Source: Methylocystaceae bacterium (GTDB lineage: Bacteria; Pseudomonadota; Alphaproteobacteria; Rhizobiales; Beijerinckiaceae). From it: a DNA stretch of 7,986 bases. Under the pieces are notes generated by a model. The model did no database searches and had not been told where the DNA came from. It saw only the letters and a list, made by a program, of their open reading frames with translations. Shown in pieces: positions 1 through 5,486 of this stretch. Numbering within the stretch: the stretch's first letter is position 1; the number at the start of each line of letters is the position of its first letter. The DNA lies in the NCBI GenBank assembly GCA_003105285.1, contig PQAN01000103.1, forward strand, positions 1 through 7,986, read 5' to 3'. Both the position numbers and the translations under genes were made by a program.

Positions 1-884
1 ACTTCGTCCTTCTCGAGTTGGGTCAGTGCGCCGGCGAGTCGGGCCTTCTCACGATCGATGGCGGACTGGTAGGGACGCGGGTCGATTTTCGCGCAAGGCT
101 GCCCGGCCTTCACTTTGGCGCCGATGTCGCAATAGACCGCCTCGATTTTTCCGGGCGCATCGGCTTTGATCGACGTGACGCCGATGGGATCGACGACGCC
201 GTTCATGCTCACGGTGCGGATCACCGAGCCGCGCCCGACCGTCTCTCTGACATAGCGGGCGGCGACGTCCTGGCGCGACGACCAATAGAGCCCTCCGCCC
301 GCAAGAGCCAGAACGGCGAGAGCGGCCGCCGCCGTTCGCCGAACCCGCTCGGCTCTGCGCGCCGCTCTGTCGCGGCTTTCGAGCGTTTGTTCGGCGCCCG
401 GCGTTGCGACGCCGTTCGATTCGAGATGATCGGAGAGACGGTCGAGGACCTGTGTCGCTCCGTCCTGCAAGCCCGATTTGACGTGCCAGTCACGGTTCTC
501 GGCCGATTTGTGGATCACCGTGCTCGTCAGTATCGTCTTTCCATCCTTTTCGACAAAGGCCAGTGTCTCCACCGCTTCGACCTGCGGCGCGCCGTCGTAT
601 CGAAAGGTTTGAACCAGTCGCTCGGGCGCCTCGATCTCGCGATACTCGCCGCTGACGCCATGCTCCTGGCCGTGCGGCCCGCGCAAGACGACGCGCCATT
701 TGCCGTTCACGCGGAAATCGATGTCGCAGTCGCACACCGCGAAGCCGCCGGGGCTATACCAGCACTTTACGTGCTCCGCTTTGGTCCACGCGTCGAAAAC
801 CCGCCGACGCGGCGCGTCGAAGACGCGCTCCAGCGTGATCCTGGGTCGCTCCGGTTCGATAATGATTTCAGGTTTTCCGCTCAT
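1..884 (-). CDS. SRPBCC/AHSA1 domain fused to HlyD/MacA-type periplasmic adaptor (C-terminus outside window)
   Basis: The frame is open without a stop from the ATG at 884 to the left edge (294 codons seen), so the protein is partial at its C-terminus. Residues about 14-157 look like a SRPBCC/AHSA1 (START-like) domain: VFDAPRRRVFDAWT at 21-34, then WYSPGGF at 42-48 and a final helix VLDRLSDHLES. An Arg/Ala-rich linker (158-184) leads to one hydrophobic segment (about 185-201, AAAALAVLALAGGGLYW). Next comes a biotinyl-lipoyl-like half-motif of HlyD/MacA adaptors (about 236-269, with APGKIEAVYCDIGAKVKAGQ) and the start of a helical hairpin rich in Lys, Glu and Leu. The inferred topology is a cytoplasmic SRPBCC domain, one anchor and a periplasmic adaptor, whose partner would be an ABC or RND exporter encoded to the left. 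No ATG lies between the two domains. The gene starts 15 nt after the pstB stop, with GGGAAAG upstream. Domain identities are from remembered family patterns, and the ligand is unknown. Confidence 0.82.
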   Translation of the reverse strand, partial: MSGKPEIIIEPERPRITLERVFDAPRRRVFDAWTKAEHVKCWYSPGGFAVCDCDIDFRVNGKWRVVLRGPHGQEHGVSGEYREIEAPERLVQTFRYDGAPQVEAVETLAFVEKDGKTILTSTVIHKSAENRDWHVKSGLQDGATQVLDRLSDHLESNGVATPGAEQTLESRDRAARRAERVRRTAAAALAVLALAGGGLYWSSRQDVAARYVRETVGRGSVIRTVSMNGVVDPIGVTSIKADAPGKIEAVYCDIGAKVKAGQPCAKIDPRPYQSAIDREKARLAGALTQLEKDE

Positions 885-899
885 GCCCGTCTTTCCCGC

Positions 900-1685
900 T
901 CAACCGAAGCGACCGGTAATGTAATCTTGAGTCTTCTTTTGCGCCGGCGTCGTGAAGACCGTCCGGGTTCCCCCGAACTCGAGGAGCTCCCCGAGGTACA
1001 TGAAAGCCGTGAAGTCGGAAACGCGAGCCGCTTGCTGCATATTGTGCGTGACGATAGCGATGGTGTAGCGCTTGGTCAGTTCGTCCATCAGCTCTTCGAT
1101 CTTGGCCGTCGAAATCGGATCGAGCGCCGAGCAAGGCTCGTCGAACAGGATGATCTCGGGATGTATCGCAACCGTGCGCGCGATGCACAAACGTTGTTGC
1201 TGTCCTCCCGAGAGACTGAGGCCGCTGGAGTGGAGCTGGTCCCTCACTTCGTTCCAGAGGGCGGCGCCGCGGAGAGCTTCTTCGACGCGGCCGTCCATTT
1301 CGCTCTTGCTCGTTCTTTCGTAGAGTCTGATGCCGAAGGCGATGTTGTCGTAGATCGACATCGGAAAGGGCGTCGGCTTTTGAAACACCATGCCGACACG
1401 CGACCGGAGCAAGTTCACATCGATTTCGGGCGACAGGATATCCTCGCCGTCGAGAAGGACTTCGCCCTCGGCTCGCTGGTTCGGATAGAGGTCGTACATC
1501 CGGTTCAGCACCCGCAGCAGCGTCGATTTCCCGCAGCCGGATGGACCGATGAAGGCTGTCACCTTGTTCGTGTAGAGCGGAAAGGAAATCGACTTCAAGG
1601 CGCGTGACTGTCCGTAAAAAAAGTCCAGGCTCGACACCGAGACCTTGGTCGGCAACGGAGCGTGAATAACCGGCATGGCGGTCAT
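900..1685 (-). CDS. pstB: Phosphate ABC transporter ATP-binding protein PstB
   Basis: This 261-residue protein is full length for PstB, the cytoplasmic ATPase that powers high-affinity phosphate import through PstA and PstC and also takes part in PhoR signalling. It has every ABC ATPase motif: Walker A GPSGCGKST at 47-55, Q-loop Q102 in VFQKPTPFPMSIYDN (a PstB-type stretch), signature LSGGQ at 158-162, Walker B IILFDEP at 178-184, D-loop SALD and H-loop H214. The PstB-specific tail (LGELLEFGGT, then a QDYITGRFG end) is present. The first ATG is chosen because AGGAGA lies 7 nt upstream; the ATG at codon 4 is less well placed. No pstS, pstC, pstA or phoU is in the window: the upstream neighbour is mgtE-like and the downstream one is the SRPBCC-HlyD fusion. 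A Pho-box-like site lies about 220 nt upstream. Confidence 0.96.
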   Translation of the reverse strand: MTAMPVIHAPLPTKVSVSSLDFFYGQSRALKSISFPLYTNKVTAFIGPSGCGKSTLLRVLNRMYDLYPNQRAEGEVLLDGEDILSPEIDVNLLRSRVGMVFQKPTPFPMSIYDNIAFGIRLYERTSKSEMDGRVEEALRGAALWNEVRDQLHSSGLSLSGGQQQRLCIARTVAIHPEIILFDEPCSALDPISTAKIEELMDELTKRYTIAIVTHNMQQAARVSDFTAFMYLGELLEFGGTRTVFTTPAQKKTQDYITGRFG

Positions 1686-1870
1686 TTCGATTTCTCCTGA
1701 CGTGCTGAACTCCGGCGGTCGACAAATCGAGCGACCGACGCGAGAAGGTTGCGACTACGGAAGCTCGTCGGCTCGAGCCGAACGTCGCGCCGGTCCAGCG
1801 GAATATTCGCGCGGCTGGAGGCGTGGGCACTGGAATGGGCTCCCGACTCGTTCTCGATGCGCGTCAGCAT
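1682..1870 (-). CDS. Doubtful 62-codon leader ORF overlapping the pstB start
   Basis: I do not recognise this product. It is an Arg- and Ser-rich peptide of 62 residues with no membrane segment. Its TGA overlaps the pstB ATG as ATGA, a common layout for translational coupling, and its ATG lies 38 nt downstream of the Pho-box-like site. By my count 44 of 62 codons end in G or C (31 of the first 37), which is moderately gene-like in this genome. Against it, no Shine-Dalgarno sequence is visible before the ATG, the composition is close to random high-GC translation, and no family comes to mind. The segment may simply be the untranslated pstB leader. It also holds a weak 6-bp stem (1716-1721 with 1732-1737) just upstream of the pstB ribosome binding site. 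Confidence 0.22.
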   Translation of the reverse strand: MLTRIENESGAHSSAHASSRANIPLDRRDVRLEPTSFRSRNLLASVARFVDRRSSARQEKSK

Positions 1871-1907
1871 GAAACGCGGCGGCGAAATCGAATTTCACGG
1901 TTATTGT

Positions 1908-1925
1908 GTGACAGTCGAATGACCA
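1908..1925 (-). promoter_or_regulatory. Pho box (PhoB binding site) upstream of pstB
   Basis: Read on the minus strand, the site is TGGTCAT, a 4-nt spacer TCGA, then CTGTCAC. The consensus Pho box is two CTGTCAT direct repeats separated by 4 nt: the first half matches 5 of 7 and the second 6 of 7, with the expected 11-nt period. It points toward pstB, a classical PhoB regulon member, which makes phosphate-starvation control likely. A clear -10 element is not evident in the expected interval; AT-rich candidates lie at about 1891-1906. The site was found by eye, and no genome-wide scoring was possible. Confidence 0.68.
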
Positions 1926-1954
1926 AGCGACGGATAAGAAACATTTAGCTCAGA

Positions 1955-1973
1955 CCGCCCGCCTGATGGGCGG
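1955..1973 (-). terminator. Short GC hairpin between mgtE-like gene and the Pho box
   Basis: CCGCCC at 1955-1960 pairs with GGGCGG at 1968-1973 across a 7-nt loop. On the minus strand it would lie downstream of the mgtE-like stop. The following bases are only moderately T-rich, with no clean U tract, so intrinsic termination is possible but weakly supported. Confidence 0.3.
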
Positions 1974-1989
1974 CGCGCGTTCAGGGTCC

Positions 1990-2026
1990 GCGTGGCGGCC
2001 CGAGCAGGCCGCGTATGCTCCCACGC
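1990..2026 (-). terminator. Hairpin just after the mgtE-like stop codon
   Basis: GCGTGG (1990-1995) can pair with CCACGC (2021-2026), and inside it CGGCC (1996-2000) pairs with GGCCG (2007-2011) around a 6-nt loop, with an 8-nt bulge on one side. It begins 9 nt after the mgtE-like stop. No T run follows, so it may act as an RNA 3' end stabiliser or a Rho-assisted terminator instead of a canonical intrinsic one. Confidence 0.3.
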
Positions 2027-2034
2027 CGCGATAT

Positions 2035-3060
2035 TCAGAACACCAAGGCCGTTGCGATGAGAAAATAGGTCAAGAGGGACATGAAGTTTTGGATAACCGT
2101 CGCAACGGGGCCAGAGCCGAGCGCAGGGTCATAGCCGAGCCTTCCGAACAACCACGGCAGCAAGAAACCGACCGCCGTAGAGATGCTGCTTGCGACAGCG
2201 AGCGCTATCGCGACTGTCGCCGCCAGCGGAATGCTTTCGAAAGCGAACCAGACCAGCGGAAACGCGAGACATCCGAGCATCGCGCCGAGCAACGTGCCGG
2301 TGCCGAGCTCGCCGGCGAAAAGGGGCAAAAGATCCCCATCGGTCAACGACATCCCTCGGACTGCGACCACTTCCGATTGCGTGCCGACTGAGTCGGCGAG
2401 ATAAACGATCGCGGGGATGAAAAAAGCGACGGCGATGTGCGCGGCGAGCGCGGTCTCGAAGCGCGTCATCATCGTGGTCGTGGCCGCGCTGCCGGCCATG
2501 CCGATCAGGAGCCAAGGCAGGCGGTAGAGGGCGCGGCGATGGGGCGGCGCAGTCAACGCCTCCTTCGCCTCCTCCGATCTGCTGAGGATGCCCACCAGGT
2601 GATGCAGGTCCTCGAGGTGTTCGTCTCGCAAGATCGACATCAAAGCCGCGGCCGGCGCCGCGCCGACGAAACGGCCATCGGCGTCGCACACGGCAAGCGA
2701 AGAAGCGCCCATACGAATCGCGGCGCTCGCCGCCTCCTCGCGATCGGTTTCGGGGCGAATACCAGGGCAACGGTCGCTCTTCATCAACTCCCTGATCGGC
2801 GTGGAGGCTTCGGCGGCGATCAAATCGGCTATGTCGGCGATTCCGACGAGCTGACCATCCTCGCTGACAACGAAGATGCGCGAGGCTTCGTCGTAGCGTC
2901 TGCCTACCATCAGCTGCCGCACCTCCGCGACCAGCGCGTCCGGCTCGGCTGTGGGCACGGACGTTACGACATAATGGGCAATCGTCCGGATGCGTCGACC
3001 ATTGGCGGCGGGTCGCTCGCGCGGTGGGCTTTCGAGTTCCAAAGTGGCCATATCGATCAC
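2035..3060 (-). CDS. MgtE-like Mg2+/divalent cation channel, CBS pair plus membrane domain, no N domain
   Basis: The 341-residue inner-membrane protein belongs to the MgtE (SLC41-like) family, whose members pass Mg2+ and use cytoplasmic CBS domains as a Mg2+ sensor. Residues about 29-148 form two CBS repeats (IFVVSEDGQLVGIADIADLI and SLAVCDADGRFVGAAP), followed by a connecting helix (DEHLEDLHHLVGIL) like the MgtE plug helix. Residues about 181-341 hold roughly five membrane segments, with VGTQSEVVAVRG at 225-236 and GYDPALGSGP at 309-318; the DPA aspartate (D311) matches the pore Asp of characterised MgtE. MgtE is usually about 450 residues, and the N-terminal superhelical domain is absent here. 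The usual GGN before GTQ reads ADS, so the protein is divergent and its ion selectivity is uncertain. The start is GTG at 3060, with CGGAG upstream; the ATG at 3051 has no well-placed ribosome binding site. Confidence 0.85.
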   Translation of the reverse strand: MIDMATLELESPPRERPAANGRRIRTIAHYVVTSVPTAEPDALVAEVRQLMVGRRYDEASRIFVVSEDGQLVGIADIADLIAAEASTPIRELMKSDRCPGIRPETDREEAASAAIRMGASSLAVCDADGRFVGAAPAAALMSILRDEHLEDLHHLVGILSRSEEAKEALTAPPHRRALYRLPWLLIGMAGSAATTTMMTRFETALAAHIAVAFFIPAIVYLADSVGTQSEVVAVRGMSLTDGDLLPLFAGELGTGTLLGAMLGCLAFPLVWFAFESIPLAATVAIALAVASSISTAVGFLLPWLFGRLGYDPALGSGPVATVIQNFMSLLTYFLIATALVF

Positions 3061-3483
3061 GGTGCGGGCTCCGACAGTCGGCGCCCGTAGCGCCGGGCTC
3101 TGGCAATCGTTCCACTAGGAGCGACATCGCTCGGGTCGAAGAATTGGCGCGCCCGCAAACAGTGGAGATGGGAAGCGAATTCGGCTTGTTCAGCGCGGGC
3201 GATCTCCTGCGTCGTCGACGCTCGATGTGCGGCCCGATCGCAGTGTCTATAAGTGCGGTTTTTATGAAATTGTGATAACACGCATGTATAACCCAGCGTC
3301 GACTGCTTCGAATATGAAGAATTTATGACGGTTTTTCAGCGATGCGGGCCCGAGAGACTTCTTCCGCTTCGAGCGCCGGACATGATAATACAGGCTGTAC
3401 GCTTTGGCGCGCACGCTGGCGCGGCAACCGCCGACGTTCTGCCGTACAGCCGAAATGCGAGAACTGGATTGGAGTCCGGATTC
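3061..3483. other. Divergent intergenic region with AT-rich promoter-like segment
   Basis: This 423-bp stretch separates the leftward mgtE-like gene from the rightward DUF5132-HMA_2 pair. I find no convincing gene in it. Short open frames on both strands have arbitrary composition, and the upstream extension of the DUF5132 frame (from 3325) has only about 58% G/C at third positions. The segment at about 3245-3330 is markedly AT-rich for this window and probably holds promoters, but no clear -35/-10 pair can be assigned. GATAAT at 3384-3389 resembles a -10 element for rightward transcription, with a poor -35 17 nt upstream (CTTCCG). If used, transcription would begin near the first arm of the inverted repeat at 3393. 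Confidence 0.5.
3393..3451 (+). repeat. Perfect 9-bp inverted repeat upstream of the DUF5132 gene
   Basis: GGCTGTACG at 3393-3401 is the exact reverse complement of CGTACAGCC at 3443-3451. The 41-nt interval contains a tight GCGG-CAA-CCGC hairpin (3421-3431). The outer repeat ends 32 nt before the start codon at 3484. It could be a structured 5' leader of the mRNA or paired half-sites for a regulator. It matches no riboswitch family I recognise. Confidence 0.5.
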
Positions 3484-3801
3484 ATGTTTCCGCTTGGATT
3501 TGCGTTTGGGGCGATCGCGGGCGCCGCCGCGGTGGTTATCCTCGGTCCGGAGGTCGCGCAGCGTTCCCGTCCGGTCGCAAAGGCGGCGCTGAAGGCGGCG
3601 TTGACCGCGCTTCACGAAGCTCGGGTGCGCAAAGCGGAGATCGCCGAGGCCGCCGAGGACCTCTTCGCCGAGGCGAAGGCCGAGGCGACAGCGGAAATCT
3701 TCGCCGCCACAGTGGCTGCGGCTCGGGCCAAAACGACAACGTCCGCCGGCCCCGCCGCGGGCTCGACCGAGCCGGAGCAACAGGCCTCCGATCATGGCTG
3801 A
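3484..3801 (+). CDS. DUF5132-like small membrane protein
   Basis: This 105-residue protein begins with one hydrophobic segment (about 3-21, PLGFAFGAIAGAAAVVILGP), followed by RPVAKAALKAAL. A long Ala/Glu/Lys-rich amphipathic helix (about 42-82, HEARVRKAEIAEAAEDLFAE) comes next, with a flexible Ser/Pro/Thr tail. That pattern (an N-terminal hydrophobic segment, a PVAK-like turn, then an acidic helix) fits DUF5132 proteins, which are often encoded beside HMA_2 proteins and P-type ATPases. Their function is unknown; a membrane-anchored assembly or accessory role is inference. The start at 3484 is chosen because GGAG lies 9 nt upstream and the hydrophobic helix begins at once. An upstream ATG at 3325 would add 53 atypical residues. 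The gene overlaps the next by 8 nt, so the two are translationally coupled. Confidence 0.75.
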   Translation: MFPLGFAFGAIAGAAAVVILGPEVAQRSRPVAKAALKAALTALHEARVRKAEIAEAAEDLFAEAKAEATAEIFAATVAAARAKTTTSAGPAAGSTEPEQQASDHG

Positions 3802-4228
3802 GGCGCTCCCTATCGCAAAGATCGTGCATGAGACGCCGGGCCGAACGCGTCTTCGCGTCGGCGACAAGCGCGGCGACGGCGCGTTCTTCGCCTCCGTGGC
3901 GACAGGTCTCTCGGGCATTCCAGGCGTCTACGAGGTCGATGTGCGCCCGCTCACCGGCAGCATCTTGATCCGGCACGGCGCTCCTCTGGCGCGCATCGGT
4001 TCGGCGGCGCGCGAGGCGCGGCTGTTGGCGGTCGAGAACGGTCTTTCGGTTCCGCCGCCGACGTCGGCTCAGACGATCGATCCCAAAATGGCGATCGCGC
4101 TCGGCTTCTGCGCTTTCGCGGTCTGGCAGCTGACGCAAGGCCGCGTTTTGCCCCCGGCAATCACCCTCGCCTGGTACGCCGCCCGCCTGGGAGGACTGCT
4201 GTCGGTCGGCGACGACGACGGCGAGTAG
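3794..4228 (+). CDS. HMA_2-like protein, P-type ATPase-associated, with two C-terminal membrane segments
   Basis: The 144-residue product starts with a ferredoxin-like HMA_2-type domain (about 7-63): IVHETPGRTRLRV at 10-22, GIPGVYEVDVRPLTGSILI at 41-59. The TPGR.RLRV and LTGS.LI signatures are those of the HMA_2 family found in or beside P-type ATPases. The CxxC metal-binding pair of classical HMA domains is absent, and the only Cys (C106) lies in a membrane segment, so thiol-based metal capture is unlikely. Two hydrophobic segments follow (about 98-113 and 118-135), then an acidic tail GDDDGE. The start overlaps the DUF5132 stop by 8 nt. It is convergent with the MetK-like/ATPase operon, with 51 nt between stops. 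An accessory or regulatory role for that ATPase is inferred from context only. Confidence 0.8.
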   Translation: MAEALPIAKIVHETPGRTRLRVGDKRGDGAFFASVATGLSGIPGVYEVDVRPLTGSILIRHGAPLARIGSAAREARLLAVENGLSVPPPTSAQTIDPKMAIALGFCAFAVWQLTQGRVLPPAITLAWYAARLGGLLSVGDDDGE

Positions 4229-4229
4229 A

Positions 4230-4273
4230 GCATTTTCGAGCGAAGGCGAAATCGGTTCGCGTGAAGAAAATGC
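4230..4273. terminator. Palindromic bidirectional terminator / dispersed-repeat candidate
   Basis: GCATTTTC at 4230-4237 pairs perfectly with GAAAATGC at 4266-4273, and inside it GCGAA (4240-4244) pairs with TTCGC (4256-4260). The element fills nearly the whole gap between two convergent stop codons (4228 and 4280). The A/T tracts in the outer stem give a U-rich 3' arm in either direction, so bidirectional termination is plausible. The core (GCATTTTC, GCGAA, GGTTCGCGTGAAGAAAATGC) also resembles a dispersed intergenic palindrome I remember from Rhizobiales genomes; that is recollection, not a search. Confidence 0.6.
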
Positions 4274-4279
4274 GATAGG

Positions 4280-5476
4280 TCACAAGTCTGGAGCGCATCC
4301 CCGATCGCCCAACGCGTCGGCGACGTCGGTCGCTTCCCAGGGCAAGTCGAGATCGGCGCGCCCGAAATGACCATACACCGCGAGCGGCCGATAGAAGCCG
4401 CGTTCATCGGCGCTCGCCGGACGCGTTCGCAAAGCAAAGCGGCGCTCGATCGCCGCGGGCCGAAAGTCGAGGATTGCGGCGATGCGGCCGGCGATGGCGG
4501 CGTCTTCGAGGCGGCCCGTGCCGAAGGTCTGGACAGACAGGCTGAGCGGACGGGCCTTGCCGATCGCATAAGCCAGATGCACTTCGCAACGCTCGGCCAA
4601 GCCGGCCGCTATCACGTTCTTGGCCGCGTGCCTCGCCGCGTAGGCGCCGATCCTATCGATGCGCGAGGGATCCTTGCCGGAGAGCGCCGCGCCGCTCTGA
4701 CGCGCGATCTCGCCGTAAGTGTCGATGCCGTTCTTTCGGCCCGTCAATCCGGCGTGCCGCGCCGGCCCGCCGGTTTCGTAGGGACCGCCGGCGTTGATGT
4801 GAAAGGCCGTTTTTTCGTCCGGCCTCGGCTCGTCGCCGCGGAAGGCGTCTACCGCGAGCATGCGCAAGCGCTCCTCGACCTCGGCGCTCGGCGCGCCGAT
4901 CGCGACCGCTGCGTTCAGGGAGATACTGTGGATGCGCGCTGGGCGGTCGTCGCGATACTCCACCGACACCTGCGTCTTGCCGTCCGGCAGCAACCAGGCG
5001 TCGGCCGCCCGAGCTTCGTCGAGGGCGCGAGCGAGGCGGTGAGCAAGGCTGATCGGCAACGGCATCAACTCCGTCGTTTCTTTGCACGCATAGCCGAACA
5101 CATTGGCTTGGTCTTGGGCGACGCGGCTTTCGATCCACGCCTCGTCGAGCTCGCCAGGCGGGAGTTCGCGCATCGTCGCGGGCAATTCGACGAGGCTCGT
5201 TAGAATGGAGCAGTTCCGCGCGTCGAACCGTCCCTCGAGATAGCCTGCGTCGGCGATGACTTTGCGCGCGAGCGACGGCAGGTCCACCGTGGCGTCGGCG
5301 GAAAATCGCGCCGCCAGGAACACGACGCCCGTCGCCACCGCGCATTCGACCACGGCGTGCGCGCCGGCGTCCTGACGCAGGAAGGCGTCGATCGCCGCGT
5401 CACTGATCTGGTCGCAGAGCTTGTCCGGATGGCCCGGCGTTACCGACTCGGAGGTGAAAATCATATCCGACGCCAT
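4280..5476 (-). CDS. Divergent S-adenosylmethionine synthetase (MetK) paralogue
   Basis: This 398-residue protein is full length for methionine adenosyltransferase, which makes SAM, phosphate and diphosphate from ATP and methionine. Family landmarks are GHPDK (15-19), FGYACKET (127-134), LMPLPISLAHRL (138-149), DGKTQV (165-170), GLTGRK (243-248), SGKDP (266-270) and YGHFGR (368-373). Residues matching E. coli H14, D16, E42, D118, D163, K165, R244, K245, K265 and D271 are kept, and F230 is Tyr. The positions that contact methionine differ: E55 is R57, Q98 is L98, D238 is H241 and K269 is R272. The DQ motif GDQG reads QDQA. SAM synthesis is therefore not assured, and the protein may use another substrate or act as a sensor. 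It starts 10 nt after the ATPase stop, with an AGAGG ribosome binding site abutting that stop (TAAGAGG), so it is almost surely co-transcribed. A housekeeping metK is expected elsewhere in the genome. Confidence 0.88.
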   Translation of the reverse strand: MASDMIFTSESVTPGHPDKLCDQISDAAIDAFLRQDAGAHAVVECAVATGVVFLAARFSADATVDLPSLARKVIADAGYLEGRFDARNCSILTSLVELPATMRELPPGELDEAWIESRVAQDQANVFGYACKETTELMPLPISLAHRLARALDEARAADAWLLPDGKTQVSVEYRDDRPARIHSISLNAAVAIGAPSAEVEERLRMLAVDAFRGDEPRPDEKTAFHINAGGPYETGGPARHAGLTGRKNGIDTYGEIARQSGAALSGKDPSRIDRIGAYAARHAAKNVIAAGLAERCEVHLAYAIGKARPLSLSVQTFGTGRLEDAAIAGRIAAILDFRPAAIERRFALRTRPASADERGFYRPLAVYGHFGRADLDLPWEATDVADALGDRGCAPDL

Positions 5477-5486
5477 GGTGGGCCTC

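Noticed and set aside
18..1607. Long plus-strand ORF of 529 codons opposite the fusion gene and pstB
   Set aside because: It is antisense to two genes with clear domain motifs on the minus strand. Long antisense frames are usual in high-GC genomes, and its product shows no recognisable motif.
3061..3130. Possible Mg2+ riboswitch (M-box-like) in the mgtE-like leader
   Set aside because: Only a small GGCGC/GCGCC hairpin is visible, and I could not find the conserved core of any known Mg2+ riboswitch.
3024..3281. Short frames on both strands in the mgtE-like upstream region (3024-3275 plus, 3057-3281 minus)
   Set aside because: They have no family resemblance, no ribosome binding site that stands out and arbitrary composition. 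The region is better read as promoter or leader DNA.
3325..3483. Upstream in-frame extension of the DUF5132 gene from the ATG at 3325
   Set aside because: The 53 extra residues are unlike the family, third-position G/C falls to about 58%, and the ATG at 3484 has a GGAG 9 nt upstream and begins directly at the membrane helix.
3262..3918. Minus-strand ORF of 218 codons opposite DUF5132 and HMA_2
   Set aside because: Its composition is Arg/Gly/Ser-rich with no motif, whereas the plus-strand frames show family signatures, a good ribosome binding site and a coupled overlap.
4367..5203. Plus-strand ORF of 278 codons opposite the MetK-like gene
   Set aside because: It is an antisense shadow. The minus strand carries all MetK family motifs in order.
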